The notes under the pieces: model-generated
The model's input: the letters and a program-made list of their open reading frames with translations, nothing else
What the model was told of the DNA's origin: nothing
Databases searched by the model: none
Part shown: in pieces, positions 15,660 to 28,401 of the stretch
Layout of the letters: each line of letters begins with the position of its first letter
Numbering within the stretch: the stretch's first letter is position 1
Translations under genes and position numbers: made by a program
NCBI RefSeq assembly: GCF_963678635.1
Contig: NC_087062.1
Coordinates: forward strand, 50,792,178-50,856,177
DNA from: Symsagittifera roscoffensis
Lineage: Eukaryota > Xenacoelomorpha > Acoela > Convolutidae
Direction of reading: 5' to 3'
Length of the DNA: 64,000 bases

Positions 15660-17575
15660 GTATTATAAGATAATTAAAGAAATGGTTAAATTTTAACAAC
15701 ATCGTAAACTCAGCTTGATAATGTGACACTTTACTTCAAATTTTTAGTTTTTTTTCAGATTTTTTCTGACATCGGTGAAGTTTTTTGTTGAAAATTAACT
15801 GTAGTGGGTAGATGCATCTTTCTTTAATTGCAAGAAGGGAGTCGTTGGTAGCCTGGCGTGTGGATATTTTTCTCTGTTTCCTGTCAACAAAAAACGAATT
15901 GTTAGTCAAATTTTTTAACTAAATAAAACAAAATTAATTTTCATTCAAAAGTATTTGCGCTCGGGCTATGTTTTTTTCTCCAGAAAAATGTTGACTTTTT
16001 AACTAGCCATTTTTCCAAAAAAAAATATATCAACCAAAGGGTTTTGTTGTCATGAGCTCAAACTTAAAAACATTTTTAACATGTGATAATTTTGAACATG
16101 TATAATTCAAGCAAATGAAGCATTTAAAAAAAAAGTGCAGAGAAAAAATCAATTATTTTTCAACTTTTTAGCAGTCCTTTGTTTAGAGCTATCATGTGAA
16201 CTTTAAAGTGGTTGAAATGAAATTAAACGTTGAGATTATACAAAATTTTTTTGAAAAATAACTTTTAGGAAAAAAACAGTTTCAAAAACTAATATTTTCT
16301 CAAACACCACTGCTACATCATTCTACTGCTAGTTTGAGAAGAAATGGTTTTGATTTAAATTTTGAAATTTTCAAAATTTCATATGCCTAGAAGAAGCAAA
16401 CAATTATGCTTGAAGCAAACAATTATGTTTTTGTCACACTTTCGTCTGAACAGGCACCAGGCGCGATCTAGGATTTGTCGAGGAGGGGGGAGAGAAGGCT
16501 TTCAAAAAAAATTCCCGAATCACTAAAAAGTCCCGATTTTGAAAAAAAAACTTTCTGTACCGCAGGCAAGTTTGCAAAAAATTAGGCCAAAAGTTTTTTT
16601 ATGCTTTTTTTGAAAAAATTTGGCCACTAAATTGCGTTTTTTTGGCACGCGCTCTTTCTAAATGTTCAGTAAGGCTTGGCCCCGAAAGCGACTTTAAAAA
16701 AGGTTAAGGTCAGTCAGCCAAAAATGTATATCTCAAAATAGTACAAAGGGGGGGGGGGGACATTTGGGTCAGCGGAGATTTAATCCGTCTTAGAAATCGT
16801 TCCAATTTAGTTGAAAGAAGCTTATTTGCCGTAATTGATTTGTTGCAAGGAGCAAAATATATCCTTTTGTACTTTATATGCCGTGTGGGGGGATGATTTT
16901 CATTTAAAAAATTCAAATTTTAGAAAAAAAAGTTTTCATTTCAAAAGTTTTCATGCGTTAAAAAGTAGTCGCATATTTGTTGTTAATTTATTCAATGAGA
17001 TTAAAAGTATCCACCAATCAAATCTTTTTAATTTATTCGCAATTATTGCGGCTACTGGTTTGCGAAAATTGAAGGACTATTGGCCAAAAAATTTTGTGAC
17101 GAATTGCTTGAATTAGTTCAAACCGGGGATATTTAGTTTTTTCTACTATCCATCCCGTTGACCCCCTGAAACTAACCTGACGTCCTCTTTTTTGGGATGT
17201 AGATGCGACATAACTTCCTTCATTTGAAGATATTTGACTCGAGGAGGTAAATTTGGATAAGCTCATTTCGAACAAAATCTGAAAAAGTGAATTTTTAACA
17301 ACAAAGACCATTTAGTCAAGATACGAAGAAATGTATAAATAAATATGAATTTGTCAAGTTTTCAGTCAGGCGTTATCATGTCTGCGGCAGGCACGAACAT
17401 GTTTCATTCAGGTCTGATCGGGTAAGATCCAGGTACGACCATGTCTGTAGAAAAAAACGCATGCTCACTTGTGAACAGCCCTGCATAATGGGGGAACAGT
17501 CCTGAGAAAATTCTGTCCCCTGCTAAATGGATGATCAGCCGTGAAATGGCACAAAAAGTTCAGTACGGGTGCTTA
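15660..17575. other. AT-rich spacer without a recognisable gene
   Basis: The stretch holds homopolymer runs, a 12-13 nt G run near 16,750 and a short tandem repeat of GAAGCAAACAATTATG near 16,392-16,430. Short open frames (for example 16,835-17,116) have no protein-like composition. Nothing else supportable is seen. Confidence 0.5.
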
Positions 17576-17577
17576 GT

Positions 17578-17792
17578 TATAACACCAATTGCGCTGAATG
17601 GATGATTGAATTTGAATTGAAGCAAATCGAAACACGAGTATAACTTCCACGTGCCAATTACAGAAAAAAATGTATCTAGTATCCGAATGCAAAACCGATG
17701 CTGGTCGCCAAACAGCTGGAAAAGAGCGGCAGAACTCTAGAAACTGATGAAACATCATAAAAAGTCAGTGTGTTCTGGAGAAAATCTAGTGG
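17578..17792. repeat. Dispersed ~220-bp repeat, copy 2
   Basis: This is the partner of 14,655-14,875, in the same orientation, sharing GCTGAATGGATGATTGAATT at the start and AAAATCTAGTG at the end. Confidence 0.75.
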
Positions 17793-17894
17793 GCCTCTCC
17801 TGCCAGCCCCCTGAACTGCGTTACTCCAGAACATACCGCGCAGCGCGCTCGTATGCACGTTATTAATATATCAGAATTACGGTACTCTTGAAGA

Positions 17895-17961
17895 AGACCT
17901 GGGACATGCATAAACTTGCGTTTCACACCCTGAAACGCACGTTTATACATGTCCCAGGTCT
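17895..17961. repeat. Inverted repeat with 31-bp arms and a 5-nt loop
   Basis: The left arm is 17,895-17,925 (AGACCTGGGACATGCATAAA at its start), the loop CACCC, and the right arm 17,931-17,961. The arms pair at 29 of 31 positions. It stands out as an almost perfect cruciform or hairpin, either a young palindrome or a hairpin-RNA source. CAGGACATACC and TTCAGGACA motifs follow within 60 bp. Confidence 0.85.
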
Positions 17962-18179
17962 TTGCCCAATAGTAACGTTCAGGACACCACTCAGGACATA
18001 CCACGTTCAGGACATATTATGAGAAAACTTACCTCGTTAAGATGTGCATGTGCATCGATGTACGATAGCTTAGGTATGTTGAAATTACTACCAGTTTCAT
18101 CAATGCTAAAGGATGACTCTATTAGTCGGAAATTTTTTTTCGTTTTTGAAGACATTTCTGCAGACATCTCAAATTATCT

Positions 18180-19050
18180 AAAAAACACTCAACTTTAAGA
18201 AAACAATTAATTTCTCAAAAAACAAGAAAAGCACTAGCTGACATTCGTGAAAATGATTAAAATGAAATTATAATAAGGGTGTGTAACGACAGCAATATGA
18301 AACTTTAGACAAAATTGCCTTAAGGAAAAACAATTAATAAAATCAAGACCCGAATCACGGTTTTTCGAAAAAAGCCCAATTTTAATCACAAAATTAATAT
18401 CACAAGAACTAGAGAGAACTAAGAAACAAACGATTCAGCAAAATGAAGCTAGAATATAGGTCTAACGATCGCGATTTACAACTCTAGAAAAAAGTATCTC
18501 AATGACAAGAATTTTTAAATCCTGATCGGAATCACAATTTTTCCAAAAATGCCCAGTTTTCATCAAAAAAACTAGAAAGAATTAACCAACAAAAGATATC
18601 GTAAAACAAAGCTACGATAATGGTCTAGCGACATCACTCAACTCTTAAAGAAAACACCTCAATTCCATGGAGTAAGTAAAATTATGACCCGAATCACGAT
18701 TTTTCGAAAATTGCAAATTTTCATCAGAAATTTAATATCACAAAAACTAGAAAAATCTAACCCATAAACGACACGTTAAAAGAAGGTAATGAAATTGTTC
18801 TAAAGACAGCAATACAGAAACTCTAGAAAAAATTCTTTTTTAACATGAAACAAGTTAAATCATGGCCCGATTCACGATTTTTCAAAAAAAAGTCCTAATT
18901 TCGTTTAAAATTTTTTATCATCAAACCTCTGAAAATTGTAGCAAAAACCGACCCATCAAAATAAAACTTAAAGCTACGACCATGACAAATAGATACATTA
19001 AGCAGTTTTGATGAAGAACAAGGGTTCTGAGAACATCTCAGTAAAACATT
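18180..19050. repeat. Satellite with ~172-bp period, about 4-5 units
   Basis: The landmark GACCCGAATCACGATTTTTC and its variants begin at 18,347, 18,524, 18,686 and 18,864, giving spacings of 177, 162 and 178 bp. Shared later words include TTAATATCACAAGAACTAGA. Units are well diverged. The period is close to one nucleosome repeat, which is common for satellites. Confidence 0.7.
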
Positions 19051-19057
19051 AAGCCAA

Positions 19058-20821
19058 ATTAGGACTTTTCGACGATTTTAAACTTCGTTAAAAAATTATT
19101 ATCACCAGAGTTAGAGAAAATCAAGCTACATCTTAAAAACCAAGACAAAGCTTTCAACAGAGCAGACTTAATTGCACTATTTTCTCTAACTTTTGAAAGT
19201 TTTTAACCATTTTCAGCATGGTTTTATCAAACTTCTTCAAAAAAGTCAATTGGGCTGAGAATGACAAAAGCGGCTCTTTCCTAAGTGGAAAATGAAAACG
19301 CCAATTTCCTTTTTTCGCGTTCTTTTGATTTTTTTTGTAAGGCTACCTTCATAAAACTTTGAATTGGCAATTACAGAATTAAAATTCAACAAAATCTCAT
19401 TTTAGGAAAAGAAAAGATGGAAAAAGAGATACAAAGTGTAAGCTTTTTAAAAATGAATCAAAAATTCAAGTAGTCTTTTGCAATACTCTGCGTTCAATCG
19501 CTTTAAAAGTTCATTATTGTAATTGCGATAATCTTGAGAAAGTAACATTTATGTGAGATGTTTTGTCACTGCCAAACTTAGAACAGTTGAGAAACCTTTA
19601 AAACAAAATGCTCAGCAGTTTTTTCTTTGAAATTGTTTTGTTTTCTTTTCTTATATAGTTAAGAACATTTATGAGTTTAAATATCGAAAAACAAAAAAGT
19701 GGCCTCGAAGTTCAGGCAGCAAGTGAAACCAGTTTTAACAGGGATAGAAAATTTTTGTAAATTCGTGGATCAAAAATGCGAGAAAAAAGTACATAGTGAA
19801 AATTTTTTGATAATGAATCAGAAATTCATCTAATTTTATGCATTCCTCTACTTTCCATCACTGCAATTGTTCAATTTTGTAACTGCAACAAACTCGAGAT
19901 GCTAACACGTCTGTGAGTTGGTCTTTCGCTGCCAAGTTTGTAGCTTTCGAAATTAATTTCAAACAAAAATCTTACAATTTTTTGTTGTTGCAAACGACCT
20001 CTTGCCTTTTTTTATTCTTTCAGAACCATTTTTAGGCTTTTAAGAGTAACAAACTTTTTCGCCTTACACTTAAGGAGCAAAAAAGACAAGTTTCGGTGAA
20101 GATAAATATTTTTACAGTTGCGCAATTTGAAAAAAAAGGAACCAAGCAGAAACTTTTGAAAAATTGTTTCATTGAAGAACATTGTAATTGAAAACGCTTT
20201 TTAAAATGTTTTTGCAATTAAAACATTTGTCAAGATTTCATCAATGAACAAATTTTTTGACAGCACAACATTATTTAACATATTGTGCTTGAAAAACTGT
20301 AAATCAAATACGATGTTAAACCATCAGGTTAAAGATCTTGTTTGTTCCTATTAAAATCAAATGAGGTCATCTTGTAAATCGATTATTGCCATGTGACTGT
20401 TTCCGTTTTTTCAATTTAGTTTACGAGTCATGGTTGCTTTCATTGCTATTTTGATGTTGACAACTGTTTTTCGAAGTTTATGACTAGTTTTAATAAAAAA
20501 TCTCAAAAACCAAACGAAACATGGTTTAATTCCGACAAAATCTGAAAATTAAAAAAATTTCAATTGTCATTGCAAAAATTGGTCAGTCATGCTTTTCCAT
20601 TACATGGTTGCAAATAACGATTAGGCTGGCGACTTATTTGTTTTTTTTTTTCCATCTAGTTGTGTACAAACAAAAAAACGAAATTGATCTGTTGTCTTTT
20701 CTTATTTAATCGAAGATGTTTACTGAAGCCAAATAGATCATCAAATGTTCGTCAAATAAAGAAACTGATAAATTTTGAACAGCAGCTAAGGAATAAAAAT
20801 CTCATATCATTGATTGCAAAT
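19058..20821. repeat. 1.76-kb tandem duplication, unit 1
   Basis: The unit starts near GGACTTTTCG and ends near TCATTGATTGCAAATC. Landmarks such as GTCAATTGGGCTGAGAATG (19,245) and GAACAGCAGCT (20,777) recur 1,763-1,764 bp later. The left end resembles the adjacent 172-bp satellite (TTATTATCACCAGAGTTAGA). Inside, a diverged sub-duplication is visible (GCTGCCAAGTTTGTAGC against CACTGCCAAACTTAGAAC). There is no credible ORF. Confidence 0.85.
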
Positions 20822-22585
20822 CAAGACTTTTCGAAAATTTGAAATTTCGTTAAAAAAAAATTATTATCACGAGAGTTAGGGAAAAGTAAGCTACATCTAA
20901 AATACCAAGACAAAGCTTTGAACAGAGAAGACTTAATTCTTTTATTTTCTCTAACTTTTGAAAGTTTCAACCATTTTCAGCGTGGTTTTATCAAACTTTT
21001 TCAAAAAAGTCAATTGGGCTGAGAATGGCAAAAGCGGCTCTTTCCTAAGTGGAAAATGAAAACGCCAATTTCCTTTTTCGCGTTCTTTTGATTTTTTTCT
21101 GTAACTTTACCTTCATAAAACTTTGAATAGGCAATTACAGATTTCAAATTCAACAAAATCACATTTTAGAAAGAGAAAGGATGGAGAAAGAGATGCAAAG
21201 TGTAAGCTTTTTAAAAATGATTCAAAAATTCAAGTAGTCTTTTGCAATACTCTGCGTTCAATCGCTTCAAAAGTTCAGTCTTGTAATTGCGATAATCTTG
21301 AGAAAGTAAAATTTATGTGAGATGTTTTGTCACTGCCAAACTTGGAACAGTTGAGAAACCTTTCAAACAAAATGCTCGCCAGTTTTTTCTTTGATATTGT
21401 TTTGTTGTCTTTTCTTATATAGTTAAGAAGATTTATGAGTTCAAATATCGAAAAAAAGTTGTGGCCTCGAAGTTCAGGCAGCAAGTTAAACCAAGTGTTA
21501 ACAGAGATAGAAATTTTTTCTAAGTTCGTTGATCAAAAATGCGAGAAAAATGTACATAGTGAAAGCTTTTTGAAATTGAATCAGAAATTCATCTAATTTT
21601 ATGCATTCTTCTGCTTTCCATCACTGCAATTGTTCAGTTTTGTAAATGCAACAAACTCGAGATGGTAACACGTCTGTGAAATGGTCTTTCGCTGCCAAGT
21701 TTGTAGCTTTCAAAATTAATTTCAAACAAAAAATCTTCCAATTTATTGTTGTTGCAAACGACCTCTTGCCTTTTCTTATTATTTCAGAGCCATTTTTAGG
21801 CTTCTAAGAGTAAAAAACTTTTTCGCCTTACACTCAGGCAGCAAAAAAACAAGTTTCGGCGAAGATAAATATTTTTACAGTTGCGCAATTTGAAAAAAAA
21901 GGAACCAAGCAGAAACTTTTGAAAAATTGTTTCATTGAAGAACATTGTAATTGAAAATGCTTTTAAAAATGTTTTTGCAATAAAAAGATTTGTCGAGATT
22001 TTATCAATGAAGTAATTTTTTTGACAGCACAACCATATTCAACAAATTGTGCTTTATTAACTGTAAATCAAAACGATTTTAAACCATCTGGTTAAAAATC
22101 TTGTTTGTTCCTATTAAAATCAAACGAGGTCATCTTGTAATTCGATTATTGCCATGTGACTGTTTCCGTTTTTTCAATTTAGTTTACGAGTCATGGTTGC
22201 TTTCATGGCTATTTTGATGTTGACAGTTGTTTTTCGAAGTTTTTGACTAGTTTTAACATCAAACCTCAAAAACCAAACGAAACATGATTTAATTCCGACA
22301 AAGTCTGAAAATTTAAAAAACTTCAATTGTCTTTGCAAAATGTTGTCAGTCTTGCTTTTCCATTACGTGGTTGCAAATAACGGTTAGGCTTATTCGTTTA
22401 TTTTTTTTCCTTCTAGTTGTGTATAATCAAAAAAATGAAATTGATCTGTTGTCCTTTCTCATTTAATCGAAAATGTTTTTTTTTACTGAAGCCAAATAAA
22501 TCATCAAATGTTCGTCAAATAAAGAAACTGATAAATTTTGAACAGCAGCTGAGGAATAAAAATCTCATATCATTGATTGCAACAC
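20822..22585. repeat. 1.76-kb tandem duplication, unit 2
   Basis: It is collinear with 19,058-20,821 with scattered substitutions and small gaps, so the duplication is not recent. It ends at TCATTGATTGCAA. Small ORFs at the unit ends occur in both copies but differ in length and are not considered genes. Confidence 0.85.
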
Positions 22586-23860
22586 TTTGGAGAGAAAGTT
22601 TTTTCTAATTAACCAAAATTCGGTCTTTTTTATTTAAAATTGACCTAACTGGTGATCTGAGTTTAGAAATGGATATGTAAAACAATGCTCTTTTTTAGTT
22701 TTAAAAGTTACTTGTATACGTTAAATAAAACAGATCACAACACCTAATTTTTTCTTTACCAGGTGAATCCCTACAGGCGTTTTCAATCACAATATCAACA
22801 GTTAGTAAACGACGTTCTACCAAGCTTGATTTCAAGTCTCCTAAAAATTGTTCAGATTTTGATCCTCTTCCGTCTTTTTCACCATGAAAACAGCTTTTTT
22901 TGTCCTACACAATGCTTCAGAAGTATAACCCACCTAACCTAACCAAATTTAAAGAGTTTGCAGGATCGTTATCACCTTAAGAAAATTACAAAGCTTTTTG
23001 CGTGCTTCTTCAAAACATCGCAGCTTTAGCGATAAAGTCTTGCCAGATTAACAAAGATTCAACCTACCGAACCAAACATATCGACACTAGTAATTTTTTG
23101 CACGACTTTCTCTTTTTGCTAGCTGTGCGAAACGAGGAAAGACATACTAAACAGTGATTCGAGCACAACCAACTAAACCACCTAAAACACATAAGTGGTG
23201 CGAGTCCGAACTAGAATCATAGCCAACAAACAGCTGGAAAAGAGAGAATGAATGCAAGCAAAATTAACACGGCCTTAAAACTCTTCGAAGCTCCAAAAGT
23301 AATGATGAATATTTTTTGATAAAATTAACCAAAATTTTTAAGAAAAAAAAACGAATTAATTGGTGATTTTTTTTCCGCTGAAAATCTGAATTTGAAATTC
23401 TATTTTTGAAATTAAAAGTTGATCCCGTTTTTGTGTCCTTTTCGCCTTTGGTGCTTCATAGTGGAAATTGCCTATCCTTAACAAAGGAAATAAACTGAAA
23501 GTTGAAGGATATCATAAATAAAAAGATTTAAAAAAAAAACAATTTTCAACCTGATCAAAATGGAAAATTTCTTAAAAAAATCATCAGCACGGTATTCAAC
23601 GACAAAACTGTTTATTAGCTAAAACAAAGCAAAAATCTCACAGGCGCAGTAAATTGCAGTTGACGGAAAAAAATTACCCAATATGAAAATGAAATAACAA
23701 TTTTTTAGCGTAATCTGATTAACAAAAACCGGACCAGTACAACACAGTACAACAACCTAAACAACAACCGCTACCTGGTGAAACATTTTTCTTCGTGTCA
23801 ACCCTAAATCAAATGATTGCTGAGTCTGCTATCATCAATCCTATCGTGAAACTAAACTTC
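22586..23860. other. AT-rich spacer, no gene seen
   Basis: Only A/T runs and short motifs such as CCTAACCTAACC (near 22,930) and CAACCTAAACAACAACC are seen. These are too short and isolated to call telomeric repeats. Confidence 0.5.
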
Positions 23861-24190
23861 AATCATGTATAATAAGATGGCACATGCGCAAATATCAGTC
23901 GAGAATTTCGAAGAATGGAAAAAAAAGATTTCTTGTAATCGAGCAATTTTTCCATGGATGCATTGGAGTAGCACTCATACCAGGACCACAACAAGTATAC
24001 TTCTCGCACCTACAACTTCGATTCTACCACACTCTGCTAGCAGCCATCAGAGCAAACGTACCGAACAGTTTTGCAACCCTGGGGGATATGTTTTTGATAA
24101 AAAAAAGCTCCAATTTAATGAAAAAAAGCAACAGATCAGTTTCAAAAAAAAATAATAAACTCAATGATACGCTTTTTTTTAAATAGGACA
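23861..24190 (+). pseudogene. Possible short coding remnant, family unknown
   Basis: Two overlapping frames of about 100 codons are open. The frame starting at 23,884 contains IGVALIPGPQQVYFSHLQLR followed by a helix-like FYHTLLAAIRANVP, which reads more like real protein than the flanking sequence. The other frame is Ser/Thr-rich and less convincing. No start, splice signal or homolog is evident. It could be a decayed exon or chance. Confidence 0.2.
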
Positions 24191-24950
24191 TCTGCTTGTA
24201 TCTAAAAACCGCCATCTTTCATTTTCATTCAACCTGAAAACCTTACCTTGCATTTTTTTAATGTTTTTAATATCCATATAAAAAATCTTTAAAAGAAGTT
24301 TTTGAAAGGCTTTTTATATGGTCAATTCTTTTTTCAAAAAAAGAAGTCAAAAATAACAAAAACGTTTTTAAGTTTTAAAAAATCTGAAACTAATTCTAGT
24401 ATTTTTAAAAAAAAATTGACTTCGATGAAAAAAACGCTTATTATGAAATGTTCATAAATTAAAACCTTGTGGTGAGCATTTTTTGGAAATTGTTGTTGAG
24501 CCCTAAAAAATTCAATTTTGTGGGAAAAAACCCATTCTCAACACAAACCACGTTGTTAAATTAAAAATACCCATTTTTCATACATCAAAAGTATTGTGAT
24601 AAGTATTTTTTTGCTTTTTTTTGAGCAAAAAAAGTACTTCTTTGTGAGAAAAAAACTCATTCGTAATACAAACGAAGTTAATTGGTTTAAAAAAATACCC
24701 TTAAAACCACTTTAATATTAGTTTGAAAGGTTTACTTCAGCGAAAAAAAATGCTTGTTATAATATTATCATAAATGGGAATTGTACGATAACCATTTTTT
24801 TCTCGATTTTTTTTGTGTGAAAAAAAATCTTTCCTAAAAAAACTTTATGTAATTCAACTTAAAACAACCTAAAAACAGTTTCTAGGCTTTTTTGAAAACT
24901 TTATTGTTGGTTGAAAAAGTGCTGATTACAAAATTTTGTGAATGGAAATT
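24191..24950. repeat. Degenerate AT-rich repeats
   Basis: Blocks built on a CTTCG/CAGCGAAAAAAA, TGCTTATTAT, TTCATAAAT and TGTACGATAAGCA order recur at about 24,420, 24,735 and 24,900. A second set (CTCATTCGTAATACAAACGA with its neighbour CTCAACACAAACCACG) recurs about 120 bp apart. There is no coding content. Confidence 0.4.
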
Positions 24951-26252
24951 GTACGATAAGCACTTTTTCCATAGACTCCGTGAACGGAGTTGTACGATAA
25001 GCATTTTCGGTCAAGGAGGTCAACCCGAGTGTGCGTTTCGGACCATGAAATGCCTTCATCTGTTGCTCCCGTTCCTTCTCAGGTCAATTTTTTTCTAAAA
25101 CCTTCAGAAATTAGTGTAAATATGATTTTGCAAGATACGTGATGCTTTCAGGACCTGAAATGATCAGATCTGCTTTTCCCACGCCTTCCTTAAACAATAT
25201 ATCAAACACCCTCAATTTATTTTTATACCCCTTTTTTTGCTGAAAATGATAGTAAGACACCTGACGACAGCATTAATGTGACTTCAGGGCGGCAAACGCA
25301 TGTGTCACATATTCCAGGGCATTATCCTATAAATTTCTAAGACAAAAAAAACATAACCAGCATACAAATTTTCGCTGAATCATTGACAACAGAAAGCGTC
25401 GGAGCAGCATATGTATGCAAATCAGGACCAAAACTATGCTTCGTTTTTGGAAGAAAAGTTTCATAATCGGAAAATTTTTCTTCATTGAAACTAATGGAAG
25501 AAGTCGTGGAACAGCATGTTTATACAATTTAGTGCCTGATACGGCCAAATCAGTTGTTGCCAGATCTTTCTGCATCATTTTGGCGAAATACTCGTAAGAA
25601 CCTTTTATATTTTGGTTGAAGGGATGCGGGAAGGCCTAAAAGCAAAAAATGCGTGCATTTCAGAACCTGAAAGGAATGTATCTGCAGATCACTGAACTTT
25701 TGCGGTCAAATTTAGCAAAAAAATGATTAAAATAGTTTTTTTGCTAAAACTGACAAAGAAGGTCAGTTTTTATCATAGAATCGAGTTATAGGCCCTGAAG
25801 CGTTAGTATCTGATGTTCTCAGGATTTTCGCGTAAGTTTTTAATAAAAAATCAACCTACAATTAAGTTTCAAGACAAACGTATTGAGGAGTTGAAGTTTT
25901 TTGTAAAAAACGTCTGAGTTTTTCTGAATTAAACAATTTTGCTGTCAGCTGGCCCTTCTTGGAAAGAAAGTTCACTGAATTTTGTATTCACTTTTGCCAA
26001 ATTGCTGGAACACTGCGAACAGTATACATGTCTATTCCAGGTCCTGAAACGTTTCCATTCCAGGTCCACATCTGACGTTTCTAGACCTTTCCGCATCATT
26101 ACAAATAAAAAAACAGTTTATCCAAAGATTTAACAATGAATGAGAAGTGTAATTAATTTAACAAACTTTTTTGCCAAAATTGATGGAAGGCGAGGAACAG
26201 CATTCGAATGAGTTTCAAGGCCTGATACGCCAGTTTCAGCTGTTCTCAGGCC
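24950..26252. repeat. Palindromic-core satellite, block 1
   Basis: Diverged modules share an order of GGAACAGCA, a spacer, TTTCAGGNCCTGAAACG, a spacer, TGCTGTTCTCAGGC and then TTCTCATCATTTTAGCAAAA. GGAACAGCA and TGCTGTTC are inverted to each other around a CAGGCCTG palindrome. Good examples are near 25,500, 26,040 and 26,190. No gene lies here. The block ends where a BEL/Pao LTR begins at 26,253. Confidence 0.6.
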
Positions 26253-26416
26253 TGTTAATGATCACTAACACCCAAATTAATAATGTCGATTTGTGACTTC
26301 TTGGTTTCTTACATGTAATTGTGAACGCTCGTTAACACTTGAATGTAAGATAAAGTGGGAAATAAATATGAAAAACCATGCAATTGAACGCTCAAAAGGT
26401 TTGGCAATCATTATCA
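26253..26416 (+). repeat. Candidate 5' LTR of BEL fossil 1, with primer-binding site just after
   Basis: It starts TGTTAATGATCACTAACACC directly after the satellite word CTCAGGCC and ends CAATCATTATCA. The next bases, TGGCGACC (26,417-26,424), match the tRNA-Arg-type primer site usual in BEL elements. The last ~75 bp match the sequence ending at 33,120 and at 47,940. Confidence 0.55.
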
Positions 26417-27419
26417 TGGCGACCAAAATCTTCTGATGATCACAATGCTTCTCGCTTGACTAGGGATCTGGACGCCTCTACCAGTACTCCACAACAATTT
26501 CATCCAGGTTTTCAAAGGGGATCAGGGCCAGGCCAAACCTTTCCAAAACCTGTACTAGCCTTCATACAACATGCATACAAAAAAAAACAATTAACTACGG
26601 CTGCGTTTCATTGTTGCATTGGTTGCAAGTACGAGTTTGATTTGATATTGTAATCAAAAATCTGTGTGAAGCATTTTACACTCAAAGGGCCGAAGCCAGT
26701 TTTTTGCCTGAAAAAAGTGATTTGAACAAATGTACATAAATGACAATTTTATATGTTGCTTTATCATTTCATATGTCATACAGTTTTATTTCATACGCCG
26801 AATACTTTTCATCAAAATTTTTAGATATGTTCTCTGCTGCTCTAATTTAAAATTTTGAGAAACTTATCGGGGAAACAACGATAGATTTTGAAAAAAAGAA
26901 GCCTTTTCTGCATTTTTGATCAATGTGTTCCTGACCCAGAATTAACTTAGATTTCTTTCTAAAAGCTGTAGACATCATAACTCATCTAAACATAACAAGG
27001 TTGTTGAAAGTTCTTTGACTTTTCAAAATGGAATAGAAATAGAAAATAAGCGTATTAAGGGTTATTAATCAATGTAAAACGGTTTTCAAAGTCAGTTGAA
27101 GTTTTCTATTGGCTTCATAAATGTTTCCAACACACACAAAAAAATTGCTATCGAACTCAAAATTTGAGGTTTAATTGCTTGAACACGTACCACGCACGAT
27201 ATTTTTAAATAGGAACCACGGGCTGTCGTCTGGAACGCTGCAATGCCACGGTATCCAACAACGAAGACTGCAACGACTTACAACATCCACTTCAACAAGA
27301 TATTTTTCAATTTATGGGAGCTTTTGTTACCTTACAAATTTATTTCAAAACTTGTTTCGAGCTTTACGCTGGTCGCATTCCAGCCTTACTAGTTTTTTCG
27401 TCAGATCGTACGTACGTTT

Positions 27420-27890
27420 TCGCCCAGCTTTTGTCTCGCTTGCTAGTCATCTCTAGCTTTTCTTGTTTGCTCCACAGAGCAAACCTTTCTCCTGAAAAAT
27501 GGTTAAACCCAGCTTTCTCGTCGCTTAGCTAAAAGTCTTAGCTTTTTCCGTTTGTTCATAAAATCAGACACTTCTCATGAAAGTTGGTTCTGCTCACCTT
27601 TTGTCTCGCTTGCTACTCATCTCTTGCTTTTCTCGTTTGCTCGACAGAGCAAATCTTTCTCCTTAAACTTGGTCAATTCGAGCTTCTTTCTCGCTTCGCT
27701 AGTGTATCTGGAGTTTTTGTTTGTTCGGCAGAATCAAACCGTTCTCTTTAAAGTTGGTTCAACTCAGCTTCTCCGTCACTTCGATAGTGTATCTAGCATT
27801 TATTTGTTTGCTCGTCAGAACAAATTTTATCAAAGTTGGGTAAATCCAGCTTCTTCTCCACTTCGCTAGTTGTCCCTACAATTTACCGTT
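27420..27890. repeat. ~87-bp minisatellite in the leader of BEL fossil 1
   Basis: Five to six diverged units are landmarked by GCTTTTCTCGTTTGCTCGAC and AGAGCAAATCTTTCTCC, then a GTTGGT and AGCTTCTTCTC stretch. Starts are near 27,452, 27,540, 27,627, 27,712 and 27,797. Confidence 0.65.
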
Positions 27891-28401
27891 TTCTTCTCAA
27901 CAGTACTCGTGCTTGTGTCTTTTACAGCAAAGCTCTCTACAAAATACCCAGTCGCCACTGTTTTGTTTTTCCCTTGCGTGCCCTAGGACACTACTTTACT
28001 GGTTCTTACTAGTCTTTGATCCCTTTATCTACTTTGTTGTGTTGGTCGGCTACGCAAGGGCTACCAAAGTTGACTAACCTTTGAACCATTGGCACTGTCG
28101 ATATCGTTCATAAGAAGCACTTGAACATCAACTGACATCCGAAATTGCTTCGACAATATTAAATTTCCCTCGAGGAATTGGTTGCTCCGGTAACAGAAGA
28201 TGAAAGTATCGCTGATGAATTAGCTTCCTTTTCTTCTGGCGAAGTCAACGACTGTTTAGAACGTACTTCTATTTTCCGCAATGGACAATGCAAAGCATAT
28301 AAGTGAAAAAGTACAAGAAGACTTGCATCGGAGACTGTACATAATTCAATAGTAGCTTAGTTGCTCCATATGAAAAGAACCCCATAGCTTTTTTTGCACC
28401 A

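Noticed and set aside
15303-15668. 121-codon ORF with 14-residue repeats
   Set aside because: A by-product of the 42-bp minisatellite; the reverse strand is equally open.
20660-22608. Pair of ~60-codon ORFs at the ends of the 1.76-kb units
   Set aside because: The two copies differ in length and the composition is that of AT-rich noncoding DNA.
22920-22945. Interstitial telomeric repeat CCTAACCTAACC
   Set aside because: Only about two units; too short to support.
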